From the NCBI RefSeq assembly GCF_017876115.1, contig NZ_JAGINO010000017.1, positions 62,001-126,000 of the forward strand: DNA of 64,000 bases, written 5' to 3'. The notes below the pieces were generated by a model. The model was not told where the DNA came from. It saw only the letters and a list, made by a program, of their open reading frames with translations, and did no database searches. Shown one piece after another: positions 56,686 to 63,307 of this stretch. The DNA comes from Azospirillum picis. GTDB taxonomy: Bacteria > Pseudomonadota > Alphaproteobacteria > Azospirillales > Azospirillaceae. Every line of letters begins with the position of its first letter. Positions within the stretch are counted from its first letter, which is position 1. The position numbers and the translations under genes were made by a program.

Positions 56686-56865
56686 ATGGCACGGGAGTGG
56701 AAGGTGGAAGGCGACGATGTGCGCAGGATGGAGGCCATCTACGATCAGCTTACCGAGGATGGTCGTCGTCGTCTTCTGAAGGCGGCCCTTTCGCTTGCTG
56801 CGCGGCAAGGAGGCCCAAGGCCACCGTTTCAAGCGTCCGGCGGTGCTCGCCGTCCAGAGCGTTGA
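56686..56865 (+). CDS. 59-residue protein convergent with, and overlapping, the repressor gene
   Basis: From the ATG at 56686, which has a GGGGTGAG ribosome site ('MAREWKVEGDDVRRMEAIYD'), to the TGA at 56863-56865. The helix 'IYDQLTEDGRRRLLKAALSL' is like the C-terminal segment of the repressor encoded on the other strand ('IFNALDGEHRRTLETVALGL'). The last 116 nt lie antisense to the repressor 3' end. The last 20 residues are low complexity. It may be a free C-terminal-domain antagonist or a decayed repressor copy. Confidence 0.5.
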   Translation: MAREWKVEGDDVRRMEAIYDQLTEDGRRRLLKAALSLAARQGGPRPPFQASGGARRPER

Positions 56866-57109
56866 AGATCTCGAAGAAATGCCCCTTTTCCTCGTCAGAC
56901 GTAGCCCTCGGCGGCGCGCCGGGCAGCAATTCCCACGGCTCAACCCCGAGGACGGGCGCAATCAAGGCCATCCAGTGATCGGACAGCCGACGTTCCCCGC
57001 GCTCCAGGCGGTTCATCTGCTGTGGGGACGAGTTCACCGCATCGGCTAGAGCCTGGAGCGATAAGCCGCGCGCCTCCCGCAATTCCTTCATGCGATTGGG
57101 GTGCTTCAT
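56750..57109 (-). CDS. XRE-family prophage repressor
   Basis: 119 residues from the ATG at 57109. The HTH_3 domain is at about 7-60: 'MKELREARGLSLQALADAVN', 'SSPQQMNRLERGERRLSDHW'. The C-terminal helix 'GHFFEIFNALDGEHRRTLET' and an acidic tail probably mediate dimerisation. There is no LexA-like peptidase with Ser/Lys, so induction is not by RecA-stimulated self-cleavage. It is flanked by the 17-bp operators and read divergently from the Cro-like gene. The predicted PRM (-10 TGAAAT at 57123-57118) places the transcript start within a few bases of the ATG. Confidence 0.88.
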   Translation of the reverse strand: MKHPNRMKELREARGLSLQALADAVNSSPQQMNRLERGERRLSDHWMALIAPVLGVEPWELLPGAPPRATSDEEKGHFFEIFNALDGEHRRTLETVALGLLAAQQAKGPPSEDDDDHPR

Positions 57110-57117
57110 CACCGCGA

Positions 57118-57146
57118 ATTTCACCGCAGCGGTGAAAACAATGCTA
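57118..57146 (-). promoter_or_regulatory. Predicted repressor promoter PRM
   Basis: Minus strand: poor -35 TAGCAT (57146-57141), 17-bp spacer, -10 TGAAAT (57123-57118). An operator fills the spacer and another touches the -35, as in activator-dependent maintenance promoters. Confidence 0.4.
57120..57136. promoter_or_regulatory. Operator OR3, variant half-sites
   Basis: TTCACCGCAGCGGTGAA keeps the CACC and GGTG cores with T/A at the ends. It lies inside PRM. Confidence 0.75.
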
Positions 57147-57162
57147 TCACCACATCGGTGAT
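57146..57162. promoter_or_regulatory. Operator OR2
   Basis: ATCACCACATCGGTGAT, centre 26 bp from OR3 and 45 bp from OR1, next to the PRM -35. Confidence 0.8.
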
Positions 57163-57179
57163 TTTCGGTGACGAAGGGC

Positions 57180-57209
57180 TTGACGCCGATATCACCACTG
57201 TGGTGATGT
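57180..57209 (+). promoter_or_regulatory. Predicted rightward promoter PR
   Basis: TTGACG (57180-57185), an 18-bp spacer with the operator, and TGATGT (57204-57209). The expected start site falls at about the A of the Cro-like gene's ATG (57216). Confidence 0.65.
57191..57207. promoter_or_regulatory. Operator OR1
   Basis: ATCACCACTGTGGTGAT, a perfect dyad and the exact reverse complement of OL1. Confidence 0.85.
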
Positions 57210-57215
57210 AGGTGC

Positions 57216-57476
57216 ATGAAGCTCGCATCCTTTCTCGAAAAGCGCCGGATCACCCTCGCACAAATGGGGGACCTCCTGGGCGTGTCTGCCGAAGCTGTGC
57301 GCCGCTACAAGGACGGGCTTCGGTACCCTGAACCCGACATCATGGCCCGCATGCGCGAGGTCACCCGCGGGAAAGTCTCCGAAAAGGACTTTCACGAGGT
57401 GGCCATGCAGCTTGCGGCCCGGCGCGCAGAACGCCGCGCATCGCGCCGCGCTCCCGCCGAAGCGAGGGCGTCGTGA
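57216..57476 (+). CDS. Cro-like helix-turn-helix protein
   Basis: 86 residues from the ATG at 57216. The HTH is 'ITLAQMGDLLGVSAEAVRRY' then 'KDGLRYPEPDIMARM'. The tail is Arg/Ala-rich. As the first gene after PR, opposite the repressor, it is the likely lytic regulator. The ribosome site is weak and the predicted transcript is leaderless. The stop codon overlaps the next ATG. Confidence 0.85.
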   Translation: MKLASFLEKRRITLAQMGDLLGVSAEAVRRYKDGLRYPEPDIMARMREVTRGKVSEKDFHEVAMQLAARRAERRASRRAPAEARAS

Positions 57477-57766
57477 TGGCGGCGCGCTCGATCACAGAGT
57501 TCACCCCGGCATCCGATCGGGCGGAGCGGATTGTTCGGCAGATCGGCGAGCAGGCCGAGGCTGCGCACTCCGAGTTCGGCAGTGATCTCGCCGGCTATGC
57601 GCTCGTGGCCTGGGACATGCGCGGCGGCGCCCGCACGGTGATCGATTGCCGGGAAGGCGCCGTCGCCTTGGCTCTGGTTCCGGCCTTCGCCCACGACGCC
57701 CTGAACCGACACGTCACCGTGGCTTTCCAGCAAAGCGCCGTGAGCGAGGGCTTGGACGATGCGTGA
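57476..57766 (+). CDS. Small phage early protein
   Basis: 96 residues; the ATG shares a base with the stop codon of the Cro-like gene. 'EFTPASDRAERIVRQIGEQA' is helical and 'YALVAWDMRGGARTVIDCRE' beta-rich. It is globular and of unknown function. Confidence 0.7.
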   Translation: MAARSITEFTPASDRAERIVRQIGEQAEAAHSEFGSDLAGYALVAWDMRGGARTVIDCREGAVALALVPAFAHDALNRHVTVAFQQSAVSEGLDDA

Positions 57767-57768
57767 GG

Positions 57769-57921
57769 CTACTTCTTTCCTCCGCTCGGCTTTTTCGGCG
57801 CGACCTGCGTCAGCGCCGATCCTGCAGCCGACTTCGCTGCTGCGCTCGATTTCGGATCGCGCAGCACCTTGGATGCGGCGGCGGCCGCTTTCTTCCCGGT
57901 CGTCTCGTTCTTGGTCGCCAT
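57769..57921 (-). CDS. 50-residue Ala/Lys-rich protein, opposite to its neighbours
   Basis: From the ATG at 57921 ('MATKNETTGKKAAAAASKVL') to the TAG at 57769; the end is 'GSALTQVAPKKPSGGKK'. This basic small protein type occurs scattered in alphaproteobacteria and phages, with unknown function. It is on the minus strand inside the rightward operon, so it may be expressed in the lysogen. Confidence 0.65.
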   Translation of the reverse strand: MATKNETTGKKAAAAASKVLRDPKSSAAAKSAAGSALTQVAPKKPSGGKK

Positions 57922-58018
57922 TCGAATGCTCCGTGGTTGGTGTTGACAACCCCACGGTAGCACGCGCGGCCGGCGTCGTCATGGCGCCGGCCGCAACCTC
58001 CAGCACGCATGGTGCCGC

Positions 58019-58264
58019 ATGAAGCCCTGCCGCTGCCCCTGCGGGCTGGCCGTGGACCTGCGGGCCGTCGCCGCTCCCGGCTGCTACTGGGCCGCCTGCG
58101 ATAGCTGCTTGGACGCCTGCTCTGCGGCGCTCCGGGACAGCCTGCGCCGGTCGGTCGAGGGCAGCCGGTCCGCCAGCCTCGCCGCTGCTGCTCGGATGCT
58201 GGCCGAGGCGAACCAGACCACGGCCGGCCTTTCCCCCGTCCGCCGCGAGCGGGCGGACGCCTGA
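58019..58264 (+). CDS. Small Cys-rich phage protein
   Basis: 81 residues. 'MKPCRCPCGLAVDLRAVAAP' and 'CYWAACDSCLDACSAALRDS' contain eight cysteines in the first 45 residues, enough for two zinc sites. The rest is helical. Function unknown. Confidence 0.7.
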   Translation: MKPCRCPCGLAVDLRAVAAPGCYWAACDSCLDACSAALRDSLRRSVEGSRSASLAAAARMLAEANQTTAGLSPVRRERADA

Positions 58265-58336
58265 ACCCCGACAAAGCAAGAGCCGGCCCCGCTTCCCAAC
58301 GTTGGCCGGCTCTCGCGAACAGCAAAGGACAAGGAA

Positions 58337-58828
58337 ATGCTCTCCCAGACCCATTCCTATACCACCGGTAGTGTGTCCGTCCACGGCGCAAAGGGTGGTG
58401 GCTCTTGCCACCTTCGCGATGCCCTCGGCGGCCTGACCATGCGTCAGCGCGAGGCGGTCGAGTTGGCCGCCGCCGGCAAGACCAACAAGGAGATCGCCCG
58501 CGCGCTGCAGATCAGCGAGGGGACGGCTAAGGCCCACGTGCTGGACGGCATGACCCGCCTCGGCGTCCCGCGCCGCGCGATGCTCGCCCCGCTCGCCGCG
58601 GACGCAGCCGACCACTCGGCGATCGACCGCCTCAGCATCAGGGATGCCGCTGTCCTCGCCCTGGTGGCGGACGGCGCGATGGACAAGGAGATTGCCGACC
58701 GGCTGAGCATGAACATGCCCGTCGTCAAGCTGGCGCTCCGCCGTATCCGCCGGGTGACCGGCGGCACGAGGACCACCGCGGCGGCGGCCTTCCGAGCGCA
58801 CCAGCGCGCCGTCATGGAGGGTCGCTGA
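58337..58828 (+). CDS. Protein with two tandem LuxR-type helix-turn-helix domains
   Basis: 163 residues. The first HTH (about 34-80) is 'LTMRQREAVELAAAGKTNKE' then 'IARALQISEGTAKAHVLDGM'. The second (about 98-145) is 'LSIRDAAVLALVADGAMDKE' then 'IADRLSMNMPVVKLALRRIR'. Both keep the LxxREaevL...G..nkeIA..L pattern of LuxR/NarL DNA-binding domains, but there is no receiver or ligand domain. A monomer could contact two half-sites. The position among the early rightward genes fits a delayed-early or late activator. Confidence 0.85.
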   Translation: MLSQTHSYTTGSVSVHGAKGGGSCHLRDALGGLTMRQREAVELAAAGKTNKEIARALQISEGTAKAHVLDGMTRLGVPRRAMLAPLAADAADHSAIDRLSIRDAAVLALVADGAMDKEIADRLSMNMPVVKLALRRIRRVTGGTRTTAAAAFRAHQRAVMEGR

Positions 58829-58829
58829 C

Positions 58830-59114
58830 ATGGCCCATCAGCACGCACAGGGGGCGCTCGGCGAAATCACGGCGCTCAATGCTGGCCGCAGTCGCCCGGC
58901 AGTGGGCGGCAAGGTCGGGCCGGCCGGCATCGTCCCATTCCTCCGCCTCCTGCCGCATCCAGGCGGCGCGCGGCAGGCCGCCAACGGGGCATCTCTGACC
59001 TGGCCGAACGCGCTTGTCGGCTGGGCGCGCCGCGGTGAAGCACGGCACCTGACCGTCACCGCCGGGGCCGCGCTGCTGCTTGCTCTGGCCGCCACCCTGG
59101 CCGCGGGGGTCTGA
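58830..59114 (+). CDS. Small protein with C-terminal membrane segment
   Basis: 94 residues from the ATG at 58830, 1 nt after the double-HTH gene. The N-terminal 70 residues are Gly/Ala/Pro-rich, and the end 'LTVTAGAALLLALAATLAAG' is a membrane span. Function unknown; coding support is mainly context. Confidence 0.5.
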   Translation: MAHQHAQGALGEITALNAGRSRPAVGGKVGPAGIVPFLRLLPHPGGARQAANGASLTWPNALVGWARRGEARHLTVTAGAALLLALAATLAAGV

Positions 59115-59117
59115 GCC

Positions 59118-59492
59118 ATGCCGTTCGATCATGTCGTTCATGGCGAACATTCTGAACCCACGCCCCGTAATAGTGGTACCCGCCGCCAACGCGGTAAGGC
59201 CGCACTGCTGCGCGGGATCTCCGGGCTGAAGATCGTCCTGTGCAACATCACCCGCGCTGTGCGCCGTCGCCTGCCGCCGGTGAAGCCCGCCCATCATCTG
59301 GCCGGTATCCTGCGCCTGTCGCCCCGGCAGTGCATGGACAAGCTGAACGGCACGGCCCGTTGGACGCTGACCGACCTCGTCGCCCTGGCCGTCCACTTCG
59401 GGAAGGGCTTCGCCGAGGCGGCGTTCCATGGGGCTGATGGCCGGGCGGAAAAGCCGCGCCGCCGTCGGTTCCGTTGGGGGAGGGCCGCTTGA
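59118..59492 (+). CDS. Helix-turn-helix phage protein
   Basis: 124 residues. The core 'HHLAGILRLSPRQCMDKLNG' then 'TARWTLTDLVALAVHFGKGF' looks like an XRE/Cro-type HTH between basic ends. It could be a CII-like regulator by position. The stop codon overlaps the next ATG (ATGA). Confidence 0.65.
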   Translation: MPFDHVVHGEHSEPTPRNSGTRRQRGKAALLRGISGLKIVLCNITRAVRRRLPPVKPAHHLAGILRLSPRQCMDKLNGTARWTLTDLVALAVHFGKGFAEAAFHGADGRAEKPRRRRFRWGRAA

Positions 59493-59767
59493 TGGCCGGA
59501 ACCGACCTGCAGGGCTTCCCGATCCGCACCATCAACACCCGCGCTCGGCAAGGTGCGCTCGATCTGGCCGGCATGGTGGAGGCCGCCATCGCCAAGGGCG
59601 CCGCCGTCTGTCGCGTCACCCCCGAGATGATCGTCGAGTACGAGCGCCGCGCCATGGGCATCGCCACCGAGGCGGCCAAGGCCCGCACCAACCGGGGCGG
59701 CAACAGCGCAGCGAAGCGCGCCACCCGTGTCCGGGCGAATGCCTGGAAGAACGGGGCGCGGTCATGA
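59492..59767 (+). CDS. Small phage protein
   Basis: 91 residues ('MAGTDLQGFPIRTINTRARQ'), with helical 'MIVEYERRAMGIATEAAKAR' and a basic end. Start and stop codons overlap both neighbours by 4 nt or less. Function unknown. Confidence 0.65.
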   Translation: MAGTDLQGFPIRTINTRARQGALDLAGMVEAAIAKGAAVCRVTPEMIVEYERRAMGIATEAAKARTNRGGNSAAKRATRVRANAWKNGARS

Positions 59768-59988
59768 GCGCGGGCGCGGACCTTATGCGTGTCACGAATA
59801 TTTTGTGCCGCGAGCGCGCCCGCCAGGGCCGGACGCAGAACGAAGTCGCCCGGTCCATGGGCCGGGCGCAAACGACCCTCTCCCGCTACGAGAACGGCTC
59901 AATGCTCCCCGACGTGGAGGCCCTGTTTCTGTGGGCTGCTGCGCTGGGCGGGCGGGTCGTTGTGGAATTCCCAAAGGAGGCCGCATGA
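59764..59988 (+). CDS. XRE-family HTH protein
   Basis: 74 residues. 'CRERARQGRTQNEVARSMGR' then 'AQTTLSRYENGSMLPDVEAL' is a clear HTH_3 domain with almost nothing else. It is the second small XRE protein of the rightward operon and may fine-tune early transcription. Confidence 0.8.
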   Translation: MSAGADLMRVTNILCRERARQGRTQNEVARSMGRAQTTLSRYENGSMLPDVEALFLWAAALGGRVVVEFPKEAA

Positions 59989-60284
59989 CCGCCTGCCCCA
60001 AATGCCATGAAGAACTGGATGGCGAACTGATCGCCCAGATGACCGAGAAGAGCATTGTCGGGTTTCGGGTTGTCCCGAACGAAGGCGAGCTGCTGACGGC
60101 TGAAACGGTCGGCGGCGCCATCGCCAACATGCAGAAGTTGCTGTCGGCCGTCAGCAAAGAAGTCGGCATCTCTACCACGGTGCTGGTCAAGTCCGTCGCC
60201 ACCGACGAGGCCGGCGCGGTCGACGTGCAGTTGCTGGTGATGCGCTTGGCGAAGGGTGTTCGGAAGTCGCGGGGCGCAGCATGA
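59985..60284 (+). CDS. Small phage protein with CPxC start
   Basis: 99 residues ('MTACPKCHEELDGELIAQMT'). The N-terminal CxxC is followed by a mixed alpha/beta part 'VGISTTVLVKSVATDEAGAV'. It overlaps both neighbours (ATGA). Function unknown. Confidence 0.65.
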   Translation: MTACPKCHEELDGELIAQMTEKSIVGFRVVPNEGELLTAETVGGAIANMQKLLSAVSKEVGISTTVLVKSVATDEAGAVDVQLLVMRLAKGVRKSRGAA

Positions 60285-60511
60285 CCCCCGAAACCCGCGC
60301 CGTCCTGCTGGCCACACCCGGAAGCCGCAGCAACACGGCACACCGGGCCGCCGACATCGCCCGGTACGCCGAGCAGGAGCCCATGGCCGTCAAGCCGGTG
60401 CTGGAGCGCCTGGTCGGCATGGGGCTGGTCGAGAGCCGGCGCGTCCCGCGCGACCTGCTGTATTTCCGGACCGCACAGGGCGACCGCGTGGCGGCTGGGG
60501 GTCGGTCATGA
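60281..60511 (+). CDS. Small winged-helix-like phage protein
   Basis: 76 residues. 'RAADIARYAEQEPMAVKPVL' then 'ERLVGMGLVESRRVPRDLLY' resembles a winged helix that reads DNA. It overlaps both neighbours by 4 nt. Confidence 0.65.
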   Translation: MTPETRAVLLATPGSRSNTAHRAADIARYAEQEPMAVKPVLERLVGMGLVESRRVPRDLLYFRTAQGDRVAAGGRS

Positions 60512-60702
60512 CCCCCGACACCGCCCCCGGCCTGGTGCTGGCCGCCTCCGTCGCCCGCAGCCGCGCCAAGCTGATCCGCTCCGGCACGAAGGGCGGCAGC
60601 GCGGCGGCGATCGGTCTGGAGGATCTCGCCGCCGAATACGAGCGCATGGCCCGTCGCGCCGAGGCGCGGGCCGCGCAGCCCGACCTGCTGGCCGCGGAGT
60701 AG
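60508..60702 (+). CDS. Small helical phage protein
   Basis: 64 residues from the ATG at 60508 ('MTPDTAPGLVLAASVARSRA'), helical 'LEDLAAEYERMARRAEARAA'. It lies 7 nt before the replication initiator gene. Function unknown. Confidence 0.6.
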   Translation: MTPDTAPGLVLAASVARSRAKLIRSGTKGGSAAAIGLEDLAAEYERMARRAEARAAQPDLLAAE

Positions 60703-60709
60703 CCTGACC

Positions 60710-61552
60710 GTGAACCCCTCCGTCATCCAAGCATGCTTCAAGGTCAAGCTGCCGGCCGCTGACAAGCTGGTGCTGATCCGTCTCGCCCAGGAGGCGGACG
60801 AGAACGGCGGCGGCATCGCCCTGCGCGTGCAGGAGGTGGCGGACGACTGCGGCATGTCCCCGCGCAACGTCCAGTACATCGTGAAGAAGCTGCGCGACGC
60901 AGGGATCCTGATCGTCGCGGGTAGCGACCGCGGCGGCCGGGGGCGGGCGGCGGAACACTGCATCGACCTCCGCCGGTGCCGCGAACTGGCCGGCGGAGAA
61001 ACCACGCAAACCACGCAAACCACGCAAGAGCCTTTGCGTGGTTTAGACGACGAAAACCACGCAAACCACGCAAGCCAGATTGCGGGGTTTTCTTCCCCCT
61101 ATATGGAAGAACTTACCTCTACTGAAGTTAAGCGAAGCGAAGAGGGCGCGCGGGCAATCAGCCCTGGCGTGGAGGTGATCCGGGCATTCGACGCCGAACG
61201 GATCGCAGCCTACGGCGAGCATCAGGCCCGAGCCTACCCGGCCGGCACCGACCTCGTCTTCGCCGACCGCTGGCTTGCTTCCGGCGCCGACCCCGACCTC
61301 TGCCGAGCCGTCTTCGCCGGCGCCATGCGCCGCTACGCCTCCACCGGCCGAAAACCCCCCGACACGCTGAGCTACTTCGACCGCGCCGTCGCCGATGCCG
61401 TCGCGACCAAGAACGCTCCCCCGACCGAAGGAACCGCCCATGTCCAAGCCGCAAAACCCGCTGCTCCCCACCGCGAAACCGCCAGCGAGGCAACTCAGCG
61501 TCGTCGAGCCGGGCTCGCTGCCGCGGTGGATCGACGATTGGGTCAGCCATGA
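60710..61552 (+). CDS. Phage replication initiator (lambda O-like), gene contains iterons
   Basis: 280 residues from a GTG at 60710. The N-terminal winged helix (about 5-75) is 'PAADKLVLIRLAQEADENGG', 'LRVQEVADDCGMSPRNVQYI', 'VKKLRDAGILIVAGS'. The middle (about 97-122) is encoded by repeated ACCACGCAA units and reads Thr-Thr-Gln three times. The C-terminal half is helical. As in lambda O, the DNA-binding N domain precedes an iteron array within the same gene. The last 113 nt overlap the next gene. Confidence 0.8.
   Translation: MNPSVIQACFKVKLPAADKLVLIRLAQEADENGGGIALRVQEVADDCGMSPRNVQYIVKKLRDAGILIVAGSDRGGRGRAAEHCIDLRRCRELAGGETTQTTQTTQEPLRGLDDENHANHASQIAGFSSPYMEELTSTEVKRSEEGARAISPGVEVIRAFDAERIAAYGEHQARAYPAGTDLVFADRWLASGADPDLCRAVFAGAMRRYASTGRKPPDTLSYFDRAVADAVATKNAPPTEGTAHVQAAKPAAPHRETASEATQRRRAGLAAAVDRRLGQP
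61001..61140. other. Probable phage replication origin: iterons plus AT-rich stretch
   Basis: The 9-mer ACCACGCAA occurs at 61001, 61010, 61019, 61056 and 61065, and inverted (TTGCGTGGT) at 61034-61042. Directly after it, 61078-61140 is strikingly AT-rich for this region, as expected for a DNA unwinding element. The array sits inside the initiator gene. Confidence 0.8.
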
Positions 61553-62123
61553 GGCCGTGCCGGTCCCGCTGGAGGCTGTCCACCAGGCGGTCGCGTCGGT
61601 CGAAGCCATGCTGATCCCGGCCGACCCCCGCGCCATCGCCGTCGAGCTGGAAAAGACGCTGGCCCTGTTCGGCGCGCCGGACAACTGGGACGACATCGCC
61701 GACGTGTACCTGGAAACCTTCGAGGACGTGCCGTTGGACCTCGTCCGGCAAGCATGCAAGGCCGCCCGTCTGCGCTGCAAGTGGTTCCCGAAACCGGCCG
61801 AACTGCTGGCGCCGATCAGCGAGGAACTGTCCCGCCGCCGGCACTGCCTCCGCCGCTTGGGCGCCGCCGCCATGAAGGCCAAGCCGGCGGAGCGGGTGGA
61901 CAGCGTTCCGCTCGCCACCGAGGAGCAGAAAGCTGCCGTCGCTGAGATGGTCGCGAAGATCACCGGCGGCACGTCCGGACGTAAGCCGGCCTTGGTCGAC
62001 AGCCCGGCCGACGAACAGGCGGAGGATCACCGGGACGTGGTTCGCCGCGTCATGGCCGAGACGAAGGGGTTCCGTCGGATCCCGAAGCCCGGCGAGCGGC
62101 GCGAAGGGGAGGTGGCGCTGTGA
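61440..62123 (+). CDS. Replication partner protein (P-like, putative helicase loader)
   Basis: 227 residues from the ATG at 61440, with a GAAGGA ribosome site. The motif 'YLETFEDVPLDLVRQACKAA' to 'RCKWFPKPAELLAPISEELS' is common in phage proteins encoded after the initiator. The C terminus is charged ('AETKGFRRIPKPGERREGEV'). The gene position is that of lambda P; the loader function is inferred from context only. Confidence 0.65.
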   Translation: MSKPQNPLLPTAKPPARQLSVVEPGSLPRWIDDWVSHEAVPVPLEAVHQAVASVEAMLIPADPRAIAVELEKTLALFGAPDNWDDIADVYLETFEDVPLDLVRQACKAARLRCKWFPKPAELLAPISEELSRRRHCLRRLGAAAMKAKPAERVDSVPLATEEQKAAVAEMVAKITGGTSGRKPALVDSPADEQAEDHRDVVRRVMAETKGFRRIPKPGERREGEVAL

Positions 62124-62461
62124 AGCCGGCGGAACTGCGCCGCGCCATCGTGGCGCATCTGGCCGCGGCCCTGACGCCTGCCCAGCGAGGCGCTCTGTTG
62201 TGGCTACCAGCCGACGGATCGGAGCGCGTGACGGATCGGAAAGCGAAGGGTGACCGCCGACTGGAGACGCCGCTGTATGGGCTGGCGCAGAAGACGGTCT
62301 CCGCCGGCGTGGTGGGGTGCCTTGTCAGAAGCGTCTGGGGCACCTCCGGGCGGACCACATGGACCATCACGCCGCTAGGGCTGGAGGTCCGCGCGATCCT
62401 CGCCACAGAAGTCACCAAAGCATCCGCGAGCGGGGAAGGGGTGGCGAGTTCTGGCGGGTGA
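62120..62461 (+). CDS. Winged-helix-like phage protein
   Basis: 113 residues from a GTG at 62120 overlapping the previous stop codon. 'ETPLYGLAQKTVSAGVVGCL' and 'TTWTITPLGLEVRAILATEV' resemble a winged helix. Function unknown. Confidence 0.65.
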   Translation: MKPAELRRAIVAHLAAALTPAQRGALLWLPADGSERVTDRKAKGDRRLETPLYGLAQKTVSAGVVGCLVRSVWGTSGRTTWTITPLGLEVRAILATEVTKASASGEGVASSGG

Positions 62462-62641
62462 GTGTTTCCGGAAGAAAAAGTGGCTCTCAAGATTTCGGCA
62501 ACGGGTTTGATGCTACGAATACTTGGAAGTCTCCGTGGTTTTTCATTCTCCGAATTCTGGTGTCCAGGCGCACCTGCACTCGAACGGGTTGGAAATGGTG
62601 TCCAGTAATACCTTATCGACAATCGGACAGGAGCGCTGAAG
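62462..62641. other. 180-bp non-coding leader of the serine recombinase gene
   Basis: It is less GC-rich than its surroundings and has no coding frame. The 10-mer TGGTGTCCAG occurs twice, at 62558 and 62596. It may hold the promoter or a recombination site. Confidence 0.45.
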
Positions 62642-63307
62642 GTGGCCGTCTACGCTTACACTCGGGTCTCGACGGATCGCCAAGCCTCTGAAGGCGAAAG
62701 CCTTTCGGTCCAGCGACGCATGATCGACGGCTACGCCCAGATGCACGGGCTGACCATCGCCCATGTCTACGAGGAGCGCGGCGTCTCGGGATCCAAGCCC
62801 CTGGCGGAGCGCCCCGAGGGCCGGGCGCTGCTCGAAGTATTGGTGACGGGCGACATAGTCATCGCAGCAAAACTCGACCGCGTGTTCCGCAGCGCGGTCG
62901 ATGCGCTGAGCGTGCTGGCCGACCTGCGGGCGAAGGGGGTTAGCCTGCACCTGATCGACCTGGGCGGCGACACCGCCGGGCCGATGGGCAAGCTGATGTT
63001 CACAATGGCGTCGGCCTTTGCCGAGGCGGAGCGCGACCGCATCCGCGAACGCATCCGTGACGTGAAGCGCGACCAGAAGGCCCGCGGCCGCTACCTCGGA
63101 GGCAAGGCGCCCGTAGGCGCCACCGTCACCGATGACGGAGATATTGATCTAAGCGGGCATATCGCCCTCCGCGCCCAGGTGCTGGCGCTCCGCTCCGCCG
63201 GCCATGGCGTCCGCCGCATCGCTGCCGAGCTGACCGCCGCCGGCGCGTCCATCAGCAAATCCACCGTTGCCACCATCCTCCAGGCCGCCGAAGGAGCCGA
63301 AGCATGA
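62642..63307 (+). CDS. Serine recombinase (resolvase/invertase family)
   Basis: 221 residues from a GTG at 62642. The catalytic domain starts 'VYAYTRVSTDRQASEGESLS' (nucleophile Ser in RVSTDRQ). It continues with 'LDRVFRSAVDALSVLADLRA' and the E-helix region 'LMFTMASAFAEAERDRIRER'. A short C-terminal HTH follows, 'HGVRRIAAELTAAGASISKS'. It resembles the small resolvase-type recombinases found in alphaproteobacterial prophages. The phage already has a tyrosine integrase, so this enzyme may invert or resolve a DNA segment or be a passenger. Confidence 0.92.
   Translation: MAVYAYTRVSTDRQASEGESLSVQRRMIDGYAQMHGLTIAHVYEERGVSGSKPLAERPEGRALLEVLVTGDIVIAAKLDRVFRSAVDALSVLADLRAKGVSLHLIDLGGDTAGPMGKLMFTMASAFAEAERDRIRERIRDVKRDQKARGRYLGGKAPVGATVTDDGDIDLSGHIALRAQVLALRSAGHGVRRIAAELTAAGASISKSTVATILQAAEGAEA

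Noticed and set aside
56418-56978. A 186-codon + frame across the repressor 3' end
   Set aside because: Composition is shadow-like and it is antisense to the well-supported repressor; the shorter 59-codon frame nearby has a better start and a homology clue.
61001-61073. Short regular repeats as a possible CRISPR array
   Set aside because: Units are 9 bp and contiguous or nearly so, with no unique spacers and no cas genes; they are iterons within a coding frame.
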